Shown here: positions 9,664 to 17,566 of the stretch, piece after piece
Layout: every line of letters starts with the position of its first letter
How positions within the stretch are numbered: position 1 is the stretch's first letter
Assembly (NCBI RefSeq): GCF_019429535.1
Contig: NZ_JAHXZM010000003.1
Span: 186,001 to 250,000 of the forward strand
Direction of reading: 5' to 3'
Origin: Sphingomonas citricola
GTDB lineage: Bacteria; Pseudomonadota; Alphaproteobacteria; Sphingomonadales; Sphingomonadaceae
DNA length: 64,000 bases
Notes under the pieces: model-generated
Told to the model about the DNA's origin: nothing
The model's input: only the letters and a program-made list of their open reading frames with translations
The model's database searches: none
Position numbers and translations under genes: made by a program

Positions 9664-10542
9664 TCAGAAAGCGGCGGTCAGCGAGACGACGATCGTGCCG
9701 TTCGCGATGTTGCCGGTGCCGTCCTGCCCCTTGCTGAAGCTGGGGCGCAGATAGGCGGCGTCGCGGTTGGAAATGTCGGTGTCGACGTAGCTGACGTTGA
9801 AGGTCAGGTTCCGGTACGTCGCGTCGGCGCCGAGCGACCAATCCCAGTACGCGCCGGTCGGCGACACCGCGGTCGCGTTGGGGCCGAGGCCGTCCTGGCC
9901 CCAGCTGTGCCCGACATGCGCCTTCGCGGTGATGGGGGTGCCCGGGACCGCGGCGGCGCCGTCACCCCATAGATAGAGGTTGTCGTCCTTCGCGCCCGGC
10001 CGGTTGTAGACGCCCGCCGCGGCATCCGCCCCGGTGTTGTACCATTTGCCGATCGCCTGCTGTTTCGGCGCGTAGGCGACACCCGCGGTCAGCGTGGCGG
10101 GGCCGGCGGTGCCGGTCAGCTTGGCATAAGGCTCTGCGAAGTCGGTCTTGTCCGCGCCGCCGGGATACACGTACCAGGTGAGCCCGACGTCGAGCGTCGC
10201 ATTGTCGGCGAGCTTCGCCTTGTAGCCGCCGATCAGGTCGAGCTCCATGTTGGCGCCGCCGAACGTCCCCCAGCCGGCGAGGTTCGATCCCCAGGTACCG
10301 ACATACAGCCCGCTGTCGTGCGACACGGTGATCCCGCCCTGTACCGCCATTTGACGGTCGGACTGCGACACGCCGCGGAAACGATAGTCGGAGACGATCG
10401 CGGCCGATCCGCTGACGGTGATCGCGGGCGGCGGCGCCTCGGGCGCCGCGGTATCGGGCTGACCCGCGGATGCCGTCTGCGCCTGCGCCGCCAACGGGTG
10501 CACCAGCAGCGCCGCCGCCAGCACCGGACCATATATTCTCAT
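9664..10542 (-). CDS. TorF-family putative outer-membrane porin
   Basis: A 292-residue secreted protein with signal peptide MRIYGPVLAAALLVHPLAAQA and a predicted beta-barrel. Features such as SDYRFRGVSQSD, a Gly/Tyr-rich body and a C-terminal aromatic (SLTAAF) fit the TorF/gcw_chp family of putative porins. An earlier in-frame start at 10584 would put 14 residues before the signal peptide; ATG 10542 with GGGGCGAG just upstream is preferred. It is the first gene on the strand that leads into the microprotein and kdpFABCDE, so it may let K+ or small solutes cross the outer membrane under Kdp control (inference). Confidence 0.85.
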   Translation of the reverse strand: MRIYGPVLAAALLVHPLAAQAQTASAGQPDTAAPEAPPPAITVSGSAAIVSDYRFRGVSQSDRQMAVQGGITVSHDSGLYVGTWGSNLAGWGTFGGANMELDLIGGYKAKLADNATLDVGLTWYVYPGGADKTDFAEPYAKLTGTAGPATLTAGVAYAPKQQAIGKWYNTGADAAAGVYNRPGAKDDNLYLWGDGAAAVPGTPITAKAHVGHSWGQDGLGPNATAVSPTGAYWDWSLGADATYRNLTFNVSYVDTDISNRDAAYLRPSFSKGQDGTGNIANGTIVVSLTAAF

Positions 10543-10780
10543 TTCTCGCCCCACGTCCGATCGGGACGGACCGACAATCGGCACGCCCTCAGGGGCAGCC
10601 GATTAGGCGCATGGCGCGTAGCAATTCGAGAGCGATCGCGGGGTTTCGCGTATAGTTGGCATATAGCGGCGACCGGCGCGCCGCCGTGATCGCGCGAGCG
10701 GTGGAAAGCGCTTTGCGGCGCGCGCGCGCTCGGCTAGGGGCGGCGGGTCGAGGGCGGGTTCACCCGTCTTCGACAGATCG

Positions 10781-10975
10781 CGACGGTGCCCCGAGAGGGG
10801 CTTGAAACGGGAATGCGGAACGGGCGCCGACGGCGTGCCGAAACCGCAGCTGTCCCTGCAACTGTGAGCGGCGAGCGAGATGCGCACGCGGCGGCACCAT
10901 TGTCGTCGCAGCCACTGGGGAAACCTGGGAAGGCGCGTACCGAGCGATGACCCGCGAGCCAGGAGACCTGCCGAC
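10781..10975 (+). ncRNA. Cobalamin (AdoCbl) riboswitch
   Basis: The core of a class-I cobalamin riboswitch. In order: the P3-P6 region with gccgaaaccgcagctgtccc and tgcaactgtgagcggcgagc (about 10835-10877), the gccactgggg-aaacctgggaaggcg segment (10911-10935), gcgatgacccgcgagcc, and the B12 box gccaggagacctgcc (10958-10972). It lies before btuB on the same strand. When cobalamin is plentiful such elements shut the downstream uptake genes. The 238 bases upstream (10543-10780) separate it from the divergent torF and must hold promoters for both directions; no clear sigma-70 hexamer pair was seen there. Confidence 0.93.
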
Positions 10976-11128
10976 GCGCGTCGCTCATTGCTCGGGTCCA
11001 GGGGATGGCCAGGGCACGGAGAACCTCCGTCAGAGCGACAGTTCGAGCGGCCGACAGGCGGGTGCCTGCCGGGTGCTCCAGCCGTGCGGTCCGGGGCCGC
11101 GAGCGGTGCGACGGGTCCGTGGGCGAGC

Positions 11129-11177
11129 GTCCGCCGGCCAAATCCGTCGCGCACGCGTCCGCCGCAGCCCGGCGGAC
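11129..11177 (+). promoter_or_regulatory. Candidate riboswitch expression platform with competing hairpins
   Basis: GTCCGCCG occurs twice, at 11129-11136 and 11157-11164, and both copies are exact complements of CGGCGGAC at 11170-11177. The nearer copy forms an 8-bp stem with a 5-base loop; the farther copy would form an alternative, mutually exclusive stem. No T-run follows, so it is not a standard intrinsic terminator. It lies between the riboswitch core and the btuB start. A role in switching is inference. Confidence 0.4.
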
Positions 11178-11220
11178 AGCCCCGACCATACGGTTCGTCG
11201 CGACGCATGGGGGAAGTAAC

Positions 11221-13164
11221 ATGAATAATATCGCCATATCGGTCTCGTTCCTGGCGCTGGTCGCCGCCACGCCGGCGTGGGCGCAGAGCGACCCGACACT
11301 GCCGACCAAGGATGCGGCAGGGAACGACATTGTCGTCACCGCCTCGCGCTCGGGCGACGCGGTGGAGGTGAGGAACCTGCCAGCGTCGGTCACGCTGCTG
11401 ACCAACGCCGATCTGGCCGAGCGACAGACGCGCATCGTCTCCGACGTGCTGCGCGACGTACCAGGGCTGGCAATCAGCCGCGCGGGGGCAATCGGCGGGC
11501 TGACGCAGGTGCGCGTGCGCGGCAGCGAGAGCAATCACGTGCTGGTGCTGGTCGACGGGATCAAGGCGTCCGACCCGTATCTGGGCGAATTCGATTTCGG
11601 CACGCTGCTGGCGGACGAGGCCGCGAAGATCGAGGTGCTGCGCGGGCAGCAATCGTCGCTCTATGGCTCCGATGCGATCGGCGGGGTCATCCAGTACATC
11701 ACGCTGACCGGGCGCGAACTGCCCGGCGTGTCGCTACGCGCGGAGGGCGGATCGTTCGGAACCGCGAGCGGCGGCGCGCGGGTGGGGGGATATTCCGATA
11801 CGCTCGACTATGTCGCCTCCGCGTCGGCCTATCGCACCGATGGCTATCCGACCGCACGCGTCGGATCGCGCGACGTGGGCGCGACGATGGTCAACGCGAC
11901 CGCCAAGGTGACGTGGACGCCGTCCGCCACGTTCAAGCTGACGGGAGTTGGGCGCTACGGTTACGTCGACGCCGACACGAACAATTCGGACAACGACCCG
12001 ACGAGCCCGCTGTTCGGATACACGATCGACTCGCCCGGCACCTTCTATCGCCAGAACGCCTTCTACGGGCTGGTGCGCGCCGACCTGTCGCTGGCCGACG
12101 GGCGCTGGAACAACGCGTTGACTGGTCAGTTCGCCGATACGACGCGGAAAGGATATGACGCCGACGTACGCTCGTCGGGCGACATCGGGCGGCGCTACAA
12201 GGGGACGTACGAGACGAGCTTCCGCTTCGGCAGCGAGCGTGTCGTCAACCGTTTGACCGGTGCCATCGATTTCGAGCGCGAGGAGTTCGAGAATACGACG
12301 CCGTCGGACTTCGTGTTCCGCGGCCGCCGCTCGACCGAGAATTGGGGGTTTGTCGGCCAATATGAGCTGACGGTCGACGACGCGCTGTCGGCGGGTGCGA
12401 GCATCCGGCAGGACCAGAACAACCGGTTCGACGACGTGACGACCTACCGGCTGCAGGCAGGCTACCGTCTGCCGATCGGGCTGCGCGTGCGCGGTGCGTA
12501 CGGGACCGGCGTCAAGAACCCGACCTATTACGAACTGTTCGGCTATTCGGACGGCCGCTACATCGGCAATGCCAACCTGAAGCCGGAGAAGTCGAAGGGC
12601 TGGGAAGCGGGCGCGGACTGGGACATCGCGCGCGGCAAGGCGACAATCGGCGCGACCTATTTCGACAGCAGGCTCGAGAACGAGATTTTCACCACCTATC
12701 CCGCGCCCGACTTCATCGCGACGCCCGCCAACCGTGACACGCGGTCGAAGCAGCACGGCATTGAGGCGTTCGCCAGCGCCAGGCCGATCCCGCAGATCAA
12801 GTTCGACCTCGCCTATACCTGGCTCGACGCGACCGAGAACGGGGTCAACGAGGTACGCCGCCCGCATCATATCGGCAGCGTCAACGCGACCGTGTTCAGC
12901 GACGACCAGCGCTTCTCCGGCACGCTGACGCTGCGGTACAACGGGCGGCAGGATGATCTGGCCTACACGGATCCGAGCTACGTGCCGGTGCGCGTGTCGC
13001 TGCGCGAATATGTGCTGATGAACCTGAACGCGGAATACAAACTCACCGGCGGGCTCACGGTGTTCGGCCGCGTCGACAACCTGCTGGACGAGCGATACGA
13101 GGACGTGTTCAGCTTCGCCTCGCCCGGCCGCAGCGCGATCGGCGGGGTGAGGGCGCGGTTCTGA
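11221..13164 (+). CDS. btuB: BtuB-like TonB-dependent cobalamin receptor
   Basis: Outer-membrane receptor for vitamin B12-type cobamides, 647 residues. Signal peptide ends at TPAWAQ (about residue 22); a TonB-box-like DIVVTASR follows; the plug domain shows VRGSESNHVLVLVDG and VEVLRG-like IEVLRGQQSSLYGSDAIGGV; a 22-strand-type barrel ends at ARF with a terminal Phe. The frame is open back to 11005, but ATG 11221 gives the signal peptide and has GGGGGAAG just upstream. A cobalamin riboswitch precedes it and btuFCD genes follow by overlap (TGATG), which supports the substrate call. Confidence 0.92.
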   Translation: MNNIAISVSFLALVAATPAWAQSDPTLPTKDAAGNDIVVTASRSGDAVEVRNLPASVTLLTNADLAERQTRIVSDVLRDVPGLAISRAGAIGGLTQVRVRGSESNHVLVLVDGIKASDPYLGEFDFGTLLADEAAKIEVLRGQQSSLYGSDAIGGVIQYITLTGRELPGVSLRAEGGSFGTASGGARVGGYSDTLDYVASASAYRTDGYPTARVGSRDVGATMVNATAKVTWTPSATFKLTGVGRYGYVDADTNNSDNDPTSPLFGYTIDSPGTFYRQNAFYGLVRADLSLADGRWNNALTGQFADTTRKGYDADVRSSGDIGRRYKGTYETSFRFGSERVVNRLTGAIDFEREEFENTTPSDFVFRGRRSTENWGFVGQYELTVDDALSAGASIRQDQNNRFDDVTTYRLQAGYRLPIGLRVRGAYGTGVKNPTYYELFGYSDGRYIGNANLKPEKSKGWEAGADWDIARGKATIGATYFDSRLENEIFTTYPAPDFIATPANRDTRSKQHGIEAFASARPIPQIKFDLAYTWLDATENGVNEVRRPHHIGSVNATVFSDDQRFSGTLTLRYNGRQDDLAYTDPSYVPVRVSLREYVLMNLNAEYKLTGGLTVFGRVDNLLDERYEDVFSFASPGRSAIGGVRARF

Positions 13165-14045
13165 TGCGCTGGCCGGTCGTGCTCGCGCTGCCGCTCGCCG
13201 CCTGTGCCGGCGGCGACGTAGGCGCGCCGCGCATGACTGGCAGGCCGATGCGCGTGATGAGCATGAACCTGTGCACCGACCAATTGGTGCTGGCGCTGCT
13301 GCCGCCCAGCAGGATCGCGTCGGTGACGTGGCTGGCGCGCGATCCGTCGGGCTCGCTGCTGACCGGGGCCGCGGCGCGCGTCGCGGTCAATCACGGCAAC
13401 GCGGAAGACGTGGTGAGCCAGCGCCCCGACCTGGTCGTAACCGGCGCGACGAGCACGCCCGCGACGCGCGCGATGCTCCACCGACTGGGGTACCCGATGG
13501 TCGAGGTGCCGCACGCTGCAAACTTCGACGCGATCCGCGCGGCGACTAGGCAAGTCGCGCGCGCGGTCGGCGAGGTCGCGCGCGGCGAAACGCTGATCGC
13601 GCGGATGGACGCAGAGCTGGCGGCGCTCCGGCGTGACCCCGCACCGCCCCTGCGGGTGGCAGCGTGGGACGGCGGCGGTTTCGGGGCGAGCGAGGGGACG
13701 CTCTTCAACGAGGTGCTCGCCGCGGCGGGCGCGGTGAATGTCGCCACCCGGCCACCCGCAAACGGTTACCGCCGCGCCGATGCCGAGGTCCTGTTGCAGG
13801 CTGCGCCCGACGTGCTGATCCGGGGCAGCGCGGCCGATGGCGCACCCGGCCGCCGCGCGGAGTTTGAGCGGCACCCGGTCGTGCGGCGTTTCTGGGGGAA
13901 ACGGCGCACGATCACGCTGCGTCAGGCATGGTTCGGCTGCGGCACGCCGTTCGCCGCCGAAGGCGCGCGTCGGCTCCGCGACGAATTGCGCTCGGTCGCG
14001 CAGGGGCTGCCCGCTGGCCCGGTCATTCCGGCTGGTCTTTCGTGA
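13164..14045 (+). CDS. btuF: BtuF-like cobalamin-binding lipoprotein
   Basis: Substrate-binding component of a cobalamin ABC importer, 293 residues. The N-terminus is a short lipoprotein signal with lipobox LAAC, lipid-anchored at C14, so it would be tethered in the periplasm. The body is a PF01497-type periplasmic-binding fold: MNLCTDQLVLAL near the start, RPDLVVTGATSTPATRAML, and a long linking helix. Its ATG shares a base with the btuB stop and its own stop overlaps the next GTG by four bases, so the operon is translationally coupled. Confidence 0.88.
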   Translation: MRWPVVLALPLAACAGGDVGAPRMTGRPMRVMSMNLCTDQLVLALLPPSRIASVTWLARDPSGSLLTGAAARVAVNHGNAEDVVSQRPDLVVTGATSTPATRAMLHRLGYPMVEVPHAANFDAIRAATRQVARAVGEVARGETLIARMDAELAALRRDPAPPLRVAAWDGGGFGASEGTLFNEVLAAAGAVNVATRPPANGYRRADAEVLLQAAPDVLIRGSAADGAPGRRAEFERHPVVRRFWGKRRTITLRQAWFGCGTPFAAEGARRLRDELRSVAQGLPAGPVIPAGLS

Positions 14046-15028
14046 ACCGCTGGCTGATTTCGGTGCTGCTCGCGCTGCTGGTGGCGGCCAGCGTCGTGGC
14101 GCTGCTCGCGGGCACGGTGTGGCTGTCACCGGTGCGCGTTCTCGCGTCGATCATGGGCGGGGAGGCCTATCTGCCCGCGCTGATCGTGACGCAGATACGC
14201 CTGCCGCGGCTGGTGCTCGCGCTCGCGATCGGCGCCAGCCTGGGGCTGTCGGGCGCGGTGCTGCAGGGGTTGACGCGCAATCCGCTCGCCGAGCCGGGCC
14301 TGCTCGGCATCACCGCGGGCGGATCGCTCGGCGCAGTGATCGCGATCTATTTCGGGTTCGCGACCGGTTTTGCGCTGGCGACGCCGATGTTCGCGCTCGT
14401 CGGTGCGTTCGGGACCGCGCTAATCGCGTTGCTGCTCGCGCGGCGCGGGGGCAATCTGTCGTTGATCCTGACCGGCGTCGCGATCAGCAGCATCGCATCG
14501 GCGGTGACGATGCTCGCGCTCAATCTCGCACCCGATCCGTTCGCTAATTACGAGATCATGGCGTGGTTGATGGGGACGCTCGCCGATCGCAGCTGGGATC
14601 ACGTCGCCTTGTCGCTGCCGTTCGTGTTGCTGGGCTGCGCGCTGCTCTGCGCAACCGCGCCCGCGCTCGACGCGCTGGCCCTGGGGGAAGCGCAGGCGGA
14701 GAGCTTGGGCACGCACGTCGCGCGGACGCGGGTGCTCGCACTCGCTGGAACGGCACTGGCGGTCGGCGCGTCGACCGCGGTGGCGGGATCGATCGGGTTC
14801 GTCGGGCTAATCGCGCCGCATCTGGTCCGCCCGCTCGTCGGGCATCAGCCGCGCCGCGTCCTCGCGCCCGCGGCGATCGCGGGTGCGCTACTCGTGACGA
14901 TCGCCGATACTGCCTCGCGCACGCTCGTCTTCAACGGCACCCCGCTCAACATCGGCGTGTTCACCAGCCTGATCGGGACGCCGTTCTTTCTTTGGCTGGT
15001 GCTTCACCTGCGCGGGCGGACGCCGTGA
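14042..15028 (+). CDS. btuC: BtuC-like FecCD permease
   Basis: Inner-membrane permease of the cobalamin ABC importer, 328 residues with roughly ten hydrophobic segments. FecCD-family signatures are LPRLVLALAIGASLGLSGAV, QGLTRNPLAEPGLLGITAGG and, near the end, GSIGFVGLIAPHLVRPLVG. The start GTG 14042 overlaps the btuF stop (GTGA). A longer open frame reaching 13928 encodes only Arg-rich junk from the btuF overlap and is rejected. Confidence 0.92.
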   Translation: MNRWLISVLLALLVAASVVALLAGTVWLSPVRVLASIMGGEAYLPALIVTQIRLPRLVLALAIGASLGLSGAVLQGLTRNPLAEPGLLGITAGGSLGAVIAIYFGFATGFALATPMFALVGAFGTALIALLLARRGGNLSLILTGVAISSIASAVTMLALNLAPDPFANYEIMAWLMGTLADRSWDHVALSLPFVLLGCALLCATAPALDALALGEAQAESLGTHVARTRVLALAGTALAVGASTAVAGSIGFVGLIAPHLVRPLVGHQPRRVLAPAAIAGALLVTIADTASRTLVFNGTPLNIGVFTSLIGTPFFLWLVLHLRGRTP

Positions 15029-15795
15029 GCGCGCTGATCCTGAACCACGTAAGCGTTGTGCGCGGTAGCCGGCGGGTGCTGGACGGGATCGACGTGACGT
15101 TCGAGCGCGGGCGGCTGGCGGCGGTGATCGGGCCCAACGGCGCGGGCAAGAGCACGCTGCTGAGCGTCGCGGCGGGGCTGCTGACACCGAATGCGGGTAG
15201 CATCAGCCTCGACGCGGTACCGCTCGCCGCGATCGATCGACGAATTCTCGCGCGGCGGCGCGCGTATCTGCCGCAGCGCGCCGGGGTCGAGTGGCCGATC
15301 AGCGTCGAGCGCGTCGTCGCGCTGGGCCTGGCGCCCAGCCTGCCCGCGTTCGGTGGCCTGCCCCCGACTTTACAGACACGCGTTGCCGACACGCTGGCGC
15401 AGTTCGATCTGACCGATCTGGCGACGCGCCCCGCGACCGAATTGTCGGGCGGCGAGCTCGCGCGCGTGATGATGGCGCGCGCGACCGTCGGCACACCCGA
15501 GGTGCTGATCGTCGATGAGCCGACCGCGGGGCTCGATCCGCGGCACGTGATCGAGGTCGGGCGTCGCCTGCGCGCGCTGGCGGACGGTGGATGCGCGGTG
15601 ATCGTCGCGCTCCACGATCTCGACCTCGCGCGCCGGATCGCCGACGACGTCGTCGCGATGAAGGGCGGGCGGGTGCTCGCCGCGGGGCCGACGCAAACGG
15701 TGGTCACGAGCGAGATACTCTCGGCGCTGTACGATGCGCCGATCGAGGTCGTCGCCGACGGGGAGGGGGGCGGTATTCGTTACCGCGGCTGGTAA
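15025..15795 (+). CDS. btuD: BtuD-like ABC transporter ATPase
   Basis: Cytoplasmic ATPase that powers the cobalamin importer, 256 residues. Walker A GPNGAGKST, signature LSGGE, Walker B VLIVDEPTAGLDP and the switch His in VIVALHDLDLA are all present. The start GTG 15025 overlaps the permease stop by four bases. It closes the riboswitch-btuBFCD unit; no cobalamin-synthesis gene is linked. Confidence 0.92.
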   Translation: MSALILNHVSVVRGSRRVLDGIDVTFERGRLAAVIGPNGAGKSTLLSVAAGLLTPNAGSISLDAVPLAAIDRRILARRRAYLPQRAGVEWPISVERVVALGLAPSLPAFGGLPPTLQTRVADTLAQFDLTDLATRPATELSGGELARVMMARATVGTPEVLIVDEPTAGLDPRHVIEVGRRLRALADGGCAVIVALHDLDLARRIADDVVAMKGGRVLAAGPTQTVVTSEILSALYDAPIEVVADGEGGGIRYRGW

Positions 15796-15873
15796 TCGCG
15801 GCTTAAGCGATCACCGCTCGAAAGCGTCGCGCGAGGATGGACAGGGCCCGTCGGCGCGGACACATTCGCGGGC

Positions 15874-17037
15874 ATGGAAATTCCCGCCGCCCGGTCCGAC
15901 TTCCCCGAAATCCGCGACGCGGTGCGCGCGCTGGTGCGCGAATTCGGCGACGCCTATTTCCGTGAGGTCGACGAAGCGCGTGCTTATCCGGCGGCGTTCG
16001 TCGAGGCGCTGACGCGCGCGGGCTGGATGGCCGCGCTGATCCCCGAGGAATATGGCGGCGCGGGGCTCGGCCTGACCGAGGCGTCGATCATCATGGAGGA
16101 GATCAACCGCGTGGGCGGCAATTCGGGCGCGTGCCACGGCCAGATGTACAACATGAACACGCTGCTGCGCCACGGCGGCTCCGAGCAGAAACGGCGTTTC
16201 CTGCCCGAGATCGCCGCCGGGCGGCTGCGGCTCCAATCGATGGCGGTGACCGAGCCGACGACCGGCAGCAACACCACCGCGCTGACGACGCGCGCCGAGC
16301 GGCGGGGCGACCAATATGTCGTGACCGGACAGAAGGTGTGGACCAGCCGCGTCCAGCATTCCGACCTGATGATCCTGCTCGCACGTACCGCGCCCGCGGG
16401 TGAGGGGCGCAAGACCGACGGCCTGTCGCTGTTCCTGGTCGATCTGCACGCAGCGATCGGCCGCGGGCTGGAAGTCCGGCCGATCCGCAACATGGTCAAC
16501 CACGAAACCAACGAGTTGTTCTTCGACGGGCTGATGTTGCCCGCCGACGCGTTGATCGGCGAGGAGGGGCGTGGTTTCCGCTACATCCTGGATGGGTTGA
16601 ACGCCGAGCGCGCGCTGATCGCGGCGGAATGTATCGGCGACGGTTACTGGTTCATCGAACGCGCGGCGCGCTACGGATCGGAGCGCGTCGTGTTCGATCG
16701 GCCGATCGGTCGCAATCAGGGCGTCCAATTCCCGATCGCACAGGCCTATATGGAAATCCGCGCCGCCGACCTGATGCGGTACGAGGCGTGCCGGTTGTTC
16801 GACGCGGGCGAGCCGTGCGGCGCGGAGGCCAACATGGCGAAGCATCTGGCGGCGGACGCATCGTGGAAGGCGGCGAACGCGTGCATGCAGACGTTCGGCG
16901 GTTTCGGCTTCGCGGCGGAATATGATGTCGAGCGCAAGTTCCGCGAAACGCGGCTGTATCAGGTCGCGCCGATCAGCGCGAACATGATCCTGTCCTACGT
17001 CGGCGAGCACGTGCTGGGCATGCCGCGGTCGTTCTGA
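15874..17037 (+). CDS. Acyl-CoA dehydrogenase
   Basis: FAD-dependent acyl-CoA dehydrogenase, 387 residues, cytoplasmic; it would introduce the alpha-beta double bond of an acyl-CoA thioester. Typical blocks are PEEYGGAGLGL (57-67), AVTEPTTGSN (124-133), the FAD-contacting VWTSRV and the C-terminal FGGFGFAAEYDVERKFRETR. The usual C-terminal YEGT catalytic Glu is replaced (LYQVAPIS), but E245 in LNAER sits where isovaleryl-CoA and long-chain dehydrogenases carry their catalytic base. The chain-length preference cannot be read. It has no obvious operon partner; btuD ends 78 bases upstream. Confidence 0.9.
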   Translation: MEIPAARSDFPEIRDAVRALVREFGDAYFREVDEARAYPAAFVEALTRAGWMAALIPEEYGGAGLGLTEASIIMEEINRVGGNSGACHGQMYNMNTLLRHGGSEQKRRFLPEIAAGRLRLQSMAVTEPTTGSNTTALTTRAERRGDQYVVTGQKVWTSRVQHSDLMILLARTAPAGEGRKTDGLSLFLVDLHAAIGRGLEVRPIRNMVNHETNELFFDGLMLPADALIGEEGRGFRYILDGLNAERALIAAECIGDGYWFIERAARYGSERVVFDRPIGRNQGVQFPIAQAYMEIRAADLMRYEACRLFDAGEPCGAEANMAKHLAADASWKAANACMQTFGGFGFAAEYDVERKFRETRLYQVAPISANMILSYVGEHVLGMPRSF

Positions 17038-17064
17038 CGCGCGGCCCGGGCACGCTAACCGCGC

Positions 17065-17334
17065 TCAGCCGGCGAGACGCTGATCGTAACCCATCGCCTG
17101 CGCCGCCATCGCGACCTGCGTACGGTTGCGCACGTTCAGCTTGCGCATCAGCGCGGTCATGTGCGCCTTGACGGTCGCTTCCGCGATGCCGAGGTCGTAG
17201 GCGATCTGCTTGTTGAGCAGCCCCGACCTGACGCCGTCCATCACCTTCAGCTGGGTCGGCGTGAGCCGTGCCGAGGCAGGCGGTGCGAATGCCACCACCG
17301 TGCCGCCCGTTTTCTGCGCCTGCTGCCCGTCCAT
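17065..17334 (-). CDS. Stand-alone LuxR/NarL-type HTH protein
   Basis: An 89-residue protein that is little more than a LuxR/GerE helix-turn-helix (about 27-85): LTPTQLKVMDGV, NKQIAYDLGIAEATVKAHM, RKLNVRNRTQ. This matches the output domain of NarL-type response regulators, but no receiver or ligand domain precedes it. The frame is open to 17403, yet GGGAGGT lies 6 bases before ATG 17334, the best start. It is divergent from the GntP permease gene and may bind their shared 230-base upstream region; the target is unknown. Confidence 0.75.
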   Translation of the reverse strand: MDGQQAQKTGGTVVAFAPPASARLTPTQLKVMDGVRSGLLNKQIAYDLGIAEATVKAHMTALMRKLNVRNRTQVAMAAQAMGYDQRLAG

Positions 17335-17415
17335 CCGCATACCTCCCTCGATCCGACCGACCGTGGCCCGCACCTCGTTTCGCGCGAACTCATTGTGCGT
17401 CATGACTAGCGTAAG

Positions 17416-17426
17416 TGGTACGACAA
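17416..17426. promoter_or_regulatory. Candidate GntR/FadR-type operator 1
   Basis: TGGTACGACAA, whose complement TTGTCGTACCA fits the TnGTnnnACnA pattern typical of FadR-subfamily GntR operators. It shares TGTCGTAC with site 17491-17501. Both lie between the LuxR-type gene and the GntP permease, and a FadR-like regulator gene follows the permease. Confidence 0.4.
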
Positions 17427-17490
17427 GTTCAAGCGCGTTGGCGGTAATCGACTATCTCGCACAGCTATTTCGACTTGTGTGTGCGCAGAC

Positions 17491-17501
17491 CTGTCGTACA
17501 G
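17491..17501. promoter_or_regulatory. Candidate GntR/FadR-type operator 2
   Basis: CTGTCGTACAG is a perfect 4-bp inverted repeat around CGT (CTGT-CGT-ACAG) with the GTnnnAC core of FadR-type operators. It shares TGTCGTAC, in opposite orientation, with the site centred 75 bases upstream and lies about 75 bases before the permease start. Confidence 0.45.
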
Positions 17502-17566
17502 ATATTGTCGAAACGCCGCGACAAGCGTCGATCAGGGGGGGGTGCATTGCCGAACTGTCATGCCGC

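Noticed and set aside
11005..11220. N-terminal extension of the BtuB frame
   Set aside because: It would place 72 basic residues ahead of a perfect signal peptide and run through the riboswitch leader; ATG 11221 has a good ribosome-binding site.
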